Source: Phycisphaerales bacterium AB-hyl4 (GTDB taxonomy: Bacteria; Planctomycetota; Phycisphaerae; Phycisphaerales; Phycisphaeraceae). From it: a stretch of DNA of 64,000 nt. Each line of letters opens with the position of its first letter. Position 1 is the first letter of the stretch. Below, in pieces: positions 59,672 to 64,000 of the stretch. A model generated the notes under the pieces. The model was not told the DNA's origin and did no database searches. It saw only the letters and a program-made list of their open reading frames with translations. The DNA is taken from positions 1-64,000 of the forward strand of contig JBGUBD010000015.1 in assembly GCA_041821185.1 (NCBI GenBank), given 5' to 3'. Made by a program: the position numbers and the translations under genes.

Positions 59672-62093
59672 TGTACGGCATCGGCCGATCAAAGTGCGAC
59701 CGCAGAAACCGCCCTACCACCTCGCGGTGATGTGCGAAATCGCGATGCAGCCGATCGCCCAATGTCAGGTCCAACGCCCGCTGCCGACGCCCGCTTAACG
59801 GAGCATAACCCATCCGCCGCGCCAGGTGCGTCAGATCATCCGACCCGACCTCCGGCAGAAATAAATCGCGCGCATCGCCACGCAGGATGCGAAGCGCGTT
59901 GATGAGCTGGCGATAAAAATAGTACGCAGCACTCAACTCCGCGTAGTCGCGTGGCGGCAACACCTCCGCCCGCCGCAGTGCGTCCATCGCCTGCGACACG
60001 CGGGCGGTACGCAACTGCGGCACCCGCCGGGCATGCTGCACCTGCAACAACTGCACCGCCCCTTCCAGATCCACCAGCGCGCCGGGGCTGTACTTCGCGT
60101 TCACGTGCTTGTTCCCGGCAAGCTTCTGCTTCTTCTGCTTGCCCCACAAGGTCCACAGCGCGTCCATATCCAGTTCAGGACGTTCGTACACAAACCGGTC
60201 GCGCAGCTTCTCCACCTCGTAGCCAAGTTCCGGATCGCCCGCGATCCACCGCAGACGAACCAGCGCTAACCGCTCAAATGCGTGCGGCGGGCTCGACGCT
60301 TTCGCCCCATTGCCCACCTTACGCTGTGTACCCGTCCCGGTCGTCGCCGGGTCGTAATACCGTCGGAACTGGTCGAGGCTCACCGCCAGTGGGCCGTCAT
60401 TGCCGTACGGCCGAAGGCGAAGGTCGATTTCGAAAATGCCTTCGCGCTTCGTCTTGAGAAACTGCGTCGTGTCGCGCACGAGCGTTTCGTAAAACTCGGT
60501 GTTGGAGATCGGCTCACGCTTACCCCCCGCCGTCTGACCTGCGTCACCCATACCCGGATAGACGAACAGCAACTCAAGGTCGGATGCATAGCCCAGCGCG
60601 ACGCCGCCGAGTTTGCCCAGGCCAAACACCGCATAAGGCCACGTCTGCCCGAACGTTTTCCCATCGACAAACTCGGTCTGCACCTTTTCAAAGCACGGCC
60701 GACCAAACGAGCGGACCAGATCCTCAAACACCAACCGTGTCGCGGCGTCGATGAGGTTCTCTGCCAACGTGGTGAGGTGGGCGCTCAGGTCGCGAAAGTC
60801 GACGCCTGGTGTGAGAATGTGATCGAGGTCGATCAGAAAGGTTTCGCGACTCTTGAACCGGTTAAGCCGATCCTGCTGCTCGGCGAGGCCCATCGCGCCA
60901 TCGAGCGTTTCGGCAAGTCGCAGCGGCAGCGTTTCCATCGGCTCACAAAACCGCTTGCCCTGCAAATGCAAACCAATCACGCTGAGCACCGACTCGTACT
61001 GCCCGCGAATAAAGTCTTCCCAAAGGTAGTCGCTCATGCCCAGCAGTCGAGCAAGGCTGTGCAACGCGCGCGGGTCGGCGAGCAGGTCAAGCCAACCTTC
61101 CACCACCGTCGGCTCGCCTTCGCTTGGCTGCTCAAGCAACTCGGAGATCAGTTGCCCGAAACGTTGCAGCGCGGTGAATGGGTCCGGCGCCTGACCAAGG
61201 AAGTAGCTGAACTGTTTCGTGAGCACGACCGAAAGCTTCACGCGACGAAGCGTCTCTTCGGGCAGCGGCTCGTGCGTGGCCGGGTCTGCCAGGTCAATCT
61301 CGTCACGGATGTAACCGCCCGCCGCGTTGCGGATGCGCACCCGGCGGATGTCGAACCCGCGCAACGACAAGGCCGTGCTCAGCGTGTAAAGAAACGCAGG
61401 CGTGTCCTCGCCCACGATTGCGATCCGCGTCTGCTTGTCCGCCAGCGGCGTCAGGTCGAGGTCCACCGGCAGCAGCAACTTCTCCGGCGGCGTGTTCAGC
61501 TCCAGCAGGCGTTGGGTGACCATCTCGTTCACGCGTTTCTTCGCCTGCTCGATACGGCCCTCTTCGCCGGTCTCCAGCAGCATGATCGCATCGCGCACCG
61601 TCGACTCGAACCGCTCGCGCCAGGCGTCAAACGTATCGCCCTCGTCGACCAGTCGGCCGACGAAATGATCGACAATCAAACCTCGTCGATTCGGGTCCGA
61701 CCCCGTCGGCAACGTCCACCGCCGACCGCCGATCTGCCGACGGCGCGTCGTGCCCGTCGGCTTCGTTTCGCCCTTGACCACCGGCAACGTGAACACATCG
61801 CCTGACACGATCGACAGCCCCGTGCCCGCCAGCACACCTGTCAGCAGTGAAAACTCGAACGGATGATCAAACGCCAGCACCGTGCAGACGACGTGGCCCT
61901 CTTCGTCCTGCTCGACCAGCGTCCGCACCGGCTCGTCTTTGTTCAGTTGCAGCAGCTGTTGAAAATGCGACGCCACCGTCGCGGCGTCGAAGCGATGAAG
62001 ATATTCGTCATCGACCCGCCGAAGCATCGCCTCAACCCGGTCGGCGTCGGCAGGTGAACAGTGAGCCTTGATAGCTTGAGCATCGACAGTCAT
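59643..62093 (-). CDS. ACT-domain/GlnE fusion: putative glutamine-synthetase adenylyltransferase-like regulator
   Basis: 816 residues. Two ACT-like modules come first (about 68-110, HVVCTVLAFDHPFEFSLLTGVLAGTG; about 226-262, RIAIVGEDTPAFLYTLSTALSLRGFDI), as in GlnD C-termini. A GlnE-like nucleotidyltransferase domain follows, with VFGLGKLGGVALGYASDLELLFVY (about 488-512) and KREGIFEIDLRLRPYGNDGPLAVS. The DxD metal pair of GlnE reads DLE here. The C-terminal part is helical as in GlnE (YAELSAAYYFYRQLINALRIL). It could adenylylate or deadenylylate glutamine synthetase in response to amino acids or energy state. GSIII lies 1.1 kb away on the other strand. Confidence 0.8.
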   Translation of the reverse strand: MTVDAQAIKAHCSPADADRVEAMLRRVDDEYLHRFDAATVASHFQQLLQLNKDEPVRTLVEQDEEGHVVCTVLAFDHPFEFSLLTGVLAGTGLSIVSGDVFTLPVVKGETKPTGTTRRRQIGGRRWTLPTGSDPNRRGLIVDHFVGRLVDEGDTFDAWRERFESTVRDAIMLLETGEEGRIEQAKKRVNEMVTQRLLELNTPPEKLLLPVDLDLTPLADKQTRIAIVGEDTPAFLYTLSTALSLRGFDIRRVRIRNAAGGYIRDEIDLADPATHEPLPEETLRRVKLSVVLTKQFSYFLGQAPDPFTALQRFGQLISELLEQPSEGEPTVVEGWLDLLADPRALHSLARLLGMSDYLWEDFIRGQYESVLSVIGLHLQGKRFCEPMETLPLRLAETLDGAMGLAEQQDRLNRFKSRETFLIDLDHILTPGVDFRDLSAHLTTLAENLIDAATRLVFEDLVRSFGRPCFEKVQTEFVDGKTFGQTWPYAVFGLGKLGGVALGYASDLELLFVYPGMGDAGQTAGGKREPISNTEFYETLVRDTTQFLKTKREGIFEIDLRLRPYGNDGPLAVSLDQFRRYYDPATTGTGTQRKVGNGAKASSPPHAFERLALVRLRWIAGDPELGYEVEKLRDRFVYERPELDMDALWTLWGKQKKQKLAGNKHVNAKYSPGALVDLEGAVQLLQVQHARRVPQLRTARVSQAMDALRRAEVLPPRDYAELSAAYYFYRQLINALRILRGDARDLFLPEVGSDDLTHLARRMGYAPLSGRRQRALDLTLGDRLHRDFAHHREVVGRFLRSHFDRPMPYNAGHARDPQ

Positions 62094-62153
62094 GGCATCT
62101 TTCTACATGATAGAGTGTCCGGTCGGTTCGTACAGACAACTCACACACTGCAC

Positions 62154-63053
62154 ATGCCACCCACACCCGAGCAGCCCGACGCCAACCCCGCGCCCACCGG
62201 CCACCCGGTCATGGCCAAGCTGCGCCTCGAACCGTTCCGCATCCAGGGCCTCTCCGTCGCCGGCGAACACACCATCGTCCAGGTGCCCGAACTCGAACTC
62301 TGCTTCGACATGGGCCTCTGCCCCCGCGAAACGCTCGTCAGCAAGACCATCGCCATCTCCCACGGCCACATCGACCACGTCGCCGGCCTCAGCTACTACC
62401 TCTGCCAACGCCAGCGGATGAACCTCGGCCCGGCTCGCCTGGTCTGCCACCCCAACCTCGAAGCACCGCTGCGCGATCTCGTCCAGGCCAGCGCGGCGCT
62501 CGACGCGCATCAGGCTGATGTCAACATCACACCGCTGAAGCATGACGACGAACTGCACCTGCACGACGCGTTACACCTTCGCGCGTTTGAAACCCGCCAC
62601 ACCGTGCCTTCGCTGGGCTACGTCGTCTACGAGCGGCGCAAGCGTCTGCGCAAGGAAGTCGCTCACCTGCCCTTCGAACGGCTCGAAGCGTTGCAGGCCC
62701 GCGGCGAGCCGGTCATGGAACGCCACAACGCGCCGCTGCTCTGCTACACCGGCGACACTGACTGGGGGCCGCACTTTCAACGCAGCGACGTCCAACGCGC
62801 CAAGGTGCTCATCACCGAGTGCACCTTTCTTCAAGCCAGTCACCGCGAACACGCCCGACGCGGCCAGCACCTGCACCTGGACCACATCGTCTCGCTGCTT
62901 GAAATGGTGCAGGCGAAGACGGTCGTGCTGACGCATTTGCCGCGGCAATTGCCGATGGACCGGGTCCGCCGACTGCTTGCCCACGCGATTCCCGCCCGGC
63001 ATCGCGAGCGGGTTGTCGTGCTGATGGACCCCGGCGGCCCGGCGGGGCCGTGA
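62154..63053 (+). CDS. RNase Z-like metallo-beta-lactamase-fold hydrolase
   Basis: 299 residues from ATG 62154. The zinc motif AISHGHIDHVAGLSYYLCQRQRMNLGPA (HxHxDH at about 69-74) and later GDTDWGP and LTHLPRQLP supply the metal ligands, in the arrangement of short-form tRNase Z-like proteins. A phosphodiesterase-like role in tRNA 3' processing is likely but not certain because the PxKxRN and other tRNase Z motifs are not all clear. It lies between the ACT-GlnE fusion (divergent) and glnN (same strand). Confidence 0.75.
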   Translation: MPPTPEQPDANPAPTGHPVMAKLRLEPFRIQGLSVAGEHTIVQVPELELCFDMGLCPRETLVSKTIAISHGHIDHVAGLSYYLCQRQRMNLGPARLVCHPNLEAPLRDLVQASAALDAHQADVNITPLKHDDELHLHDALHLRAFETRHTVPSLGYVVYERRKRLRKEVAHLPFERLEALQARGEPVMERHNAPLLCYTGDTDWGPHFQRSDVQRAKVLITECTFLQASHREHARRGQHLHLDHIVSLLEMVQAKTVVLTHLPRQLPMDRVRRLLAHAIPARHRERVVVLMDPGGPAGP

Positions 63054-63169
63054 CAGGCCCGTTCGCCGACATGTCCCGCTTTCGTTAAACTGTCGCCGCC
63101 TGCACGGTCGGCCGGAGAGGGGCCGAGGCCGACCGTAACCCACCCGAGCCCCAAAGGAATCGATCTTCG

Positions 63170-64000
63170 ATGAGTGGCAGCACCGCCCGCCTTCAGGCCG
63201 TCTCGGCCGTAACCAACTACACGCCCTTCTCCGACCCGCTGAATTTCGTCGACACGCCGTCGCGCGAGCTGTTCGGTGAAAATGTCTTCAACGCCAACGC
63301 CATGCGCGAACGGCTACCCAAAGACATCTACAAAAAACTACTCAAGACCATCGACAACGGCGAAAAGCTCGACTACTCCATCGCCGATCAGGTCGCCTCG
63401 GCCATGAAAGACTGGGCCATCGAAAAAGGCGCGACGCATTATGCTCACGTCTTCTTCCCGCTCACCGGCCAGACCGCTGAGAAGCACGACAGCTTCCTCG
63501 AACCCGACGGCAACGGCGAAGCCATCACCGAATTCTCCGGCAAGCAACTGATCCAAGGCGAACCCGACGCCTCCAGCTTCCCCTCCGGCGGCCTGCGCGC
63601 CACCTTCGAAGCACGCGGCTACACCGCATGGGACGTCACCAGCCCCGCGTACATCCTCGAAAATCCAAACGGCACGACGCTGTGCATTCCCACCGCTTTC
63701 GTCTCGTGGACCGGCGAAGCGCTCGACAAGAAAACGCCCGTCCTCCGCTCCATGCAGGCGATCAACGAGCAAGCCCAGCGCGTGCTCAAACTGTTCGGCC
63801 ACGAGAACGTCGCCCGCGTGAACGCCACCGCCGGCGCGGAACAGGAATACTTCCTGATCGACCGCAACTTCTACTTCGCCCGGCCTGACCTCGTCGCCGC
63901 CGGCCGAACGGTCTTCGGCGCACAGCCGCCCAAGGGCCAGGAACTCGACGACCACTACTTTGGCGCGATTCCCGAACGCGTGCTCGCCTGCATGCTCGAC
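63170..64000 (+). CDS. glnN: Glutamine synthetase type III, N-terminal part (3' end outside window)
   Basis: 277 codons in the window from ATG 63170 (AAAGGAA upstream). The start and first segments match GSIII: VTNYTPFSDPLNFVDTPSRELFGENVFNANAMRERLPKDIYKKLLKTIDNGEKL, ATHYAHVFFPLTGQTAEKHDSF, FSGKQLIQGEPDASSFPSGGLRATFEARGYTAWD, FVSWTGEALDKKTPVLRSM and NATAGAEQEYFLIDRNFY with the metal-binding Glu residues. It makes glutamine from glutamate, ammonia and ATP. Full length is about 720 residues. Confidence 0.96.
   Translation, partial: MSGSTARLQAVSAVTNYTPFSDPLNFVDTPSRELFGENVFNANAMRERLPKDIYKKLLKTIDNGEKLDYSIADQVASAMKDWAIEKGATHYAHVFFPLTGQTAEKHDSFLEPDGNGEAITEFSGKQLIQGEPDASSFPSGGLRATFEARGYTAWDVTSPAYILENPNGTTLCIPTAFVSWTGEALDKKTPVLRSMQAINEQAQRVLKLFGHENVARVNATAGAEQEYFLIDRNFYFARPDLVAAGRTVFGAQPPKGQELDDHYFGAIPERVLACMLD

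Noticed and set aside
60282..61805. 507-codon plus-strand frame
   Set aside because: Antisense of the ACT-GlnE gene, which has clear domains; the shadow has none.

Overview
The window is high-GC bacterial DNA that looks like a planctomycete of the Phycisphaerae type. This rests on family content, not on a marker gene: a PEP-CTERM surface protein, an H-X9-DG-like prepilin, a pilus operon with PilT and PilC, a type III glutamine synthetase, a DUF1570-like secreted metallopeptidase, GH78 and other glycan-active proteins, and short AT-rich ATTTCG-type dispersed repeats. No rRNA, CRISPR array, prophage or plasmid origin was seen. One tRNA (Leu, anticodon TAG) is present.

Layout. 1-3.3 kb: an alpha/beta hydrolase cut by the window edge, then a scarred stretch where a truncated IS256-type transposase interrupts a small zinc-ribbon gene and abuts the 3' remnant of another gene. 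3.4-9.7 kb: an FAD oxidoreductase, an SDR dehydrogenase and two glycoside-hydrolase-like genes that face each other head to head, both missing their 5' ends, which marks a rearrangement junction near 7865-7900. 9.8-13.7 kb: an alpha-L-rhamnosidase (GH78) convergent with a GntR regulator. 14.2-17.9 kb: a YheT-type hydrolase and a Ski2-like helicase with an in-frame repeat in its linker.

17.9-35.9 kb is an 18-kb run of genes all on the minus strand. Its promoter-proximal gene is a LacI regulator with a striking double palindromic operator. Behind it come a prepilin, a LamG-like protein, a large CBM9-like glycan-active protein, a PEP-CTERM protein, a TolB-like propeller protein, a SUMF1-domain lipoprotein, an unknown secreted protein, an MBOAT/SGNH pair for glycan O-acetylation, and a metallophosphoesterase-like protein whose metal ligands are largely gone. 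It reads as a regulated envelope or glycan-handling cassette and is the best candidate here for an undescribed system.

36-47.4 kb: mixed metabolism: an ATP-grasp protein, a pyridoxamine-phosphate-oxidase-like protein followed by pyruvate:ferredoxin oxidoreductase, a FeeM-like N-acyltransferase, an EamA transporter, a DUF389 membrane protein, a methyltransferase and an orphan sugar-binding lipoprotein. 47.4-48.8 kb: tRNA-Leu and a secreted HExxH peptidase. 49-55 kb (minus strand): PilT, PilC and three pilin-like proteins, with repeats at the gene boundaries that supply part of the pilin leader peptides. 55.3-62.1 kb: queA, a degenerate nuclease-fold protein, coaB, an M16-like protein without its zinc motif, and an ACT-domain/GlnE fusion. 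62.1-64 kb: an RNase Z-like hydrolase and the start of glutamine synthetase III. The ACT-GlnE fusion and GSIII lie 1.1 kb apart and may form a nitrogen-control pair.
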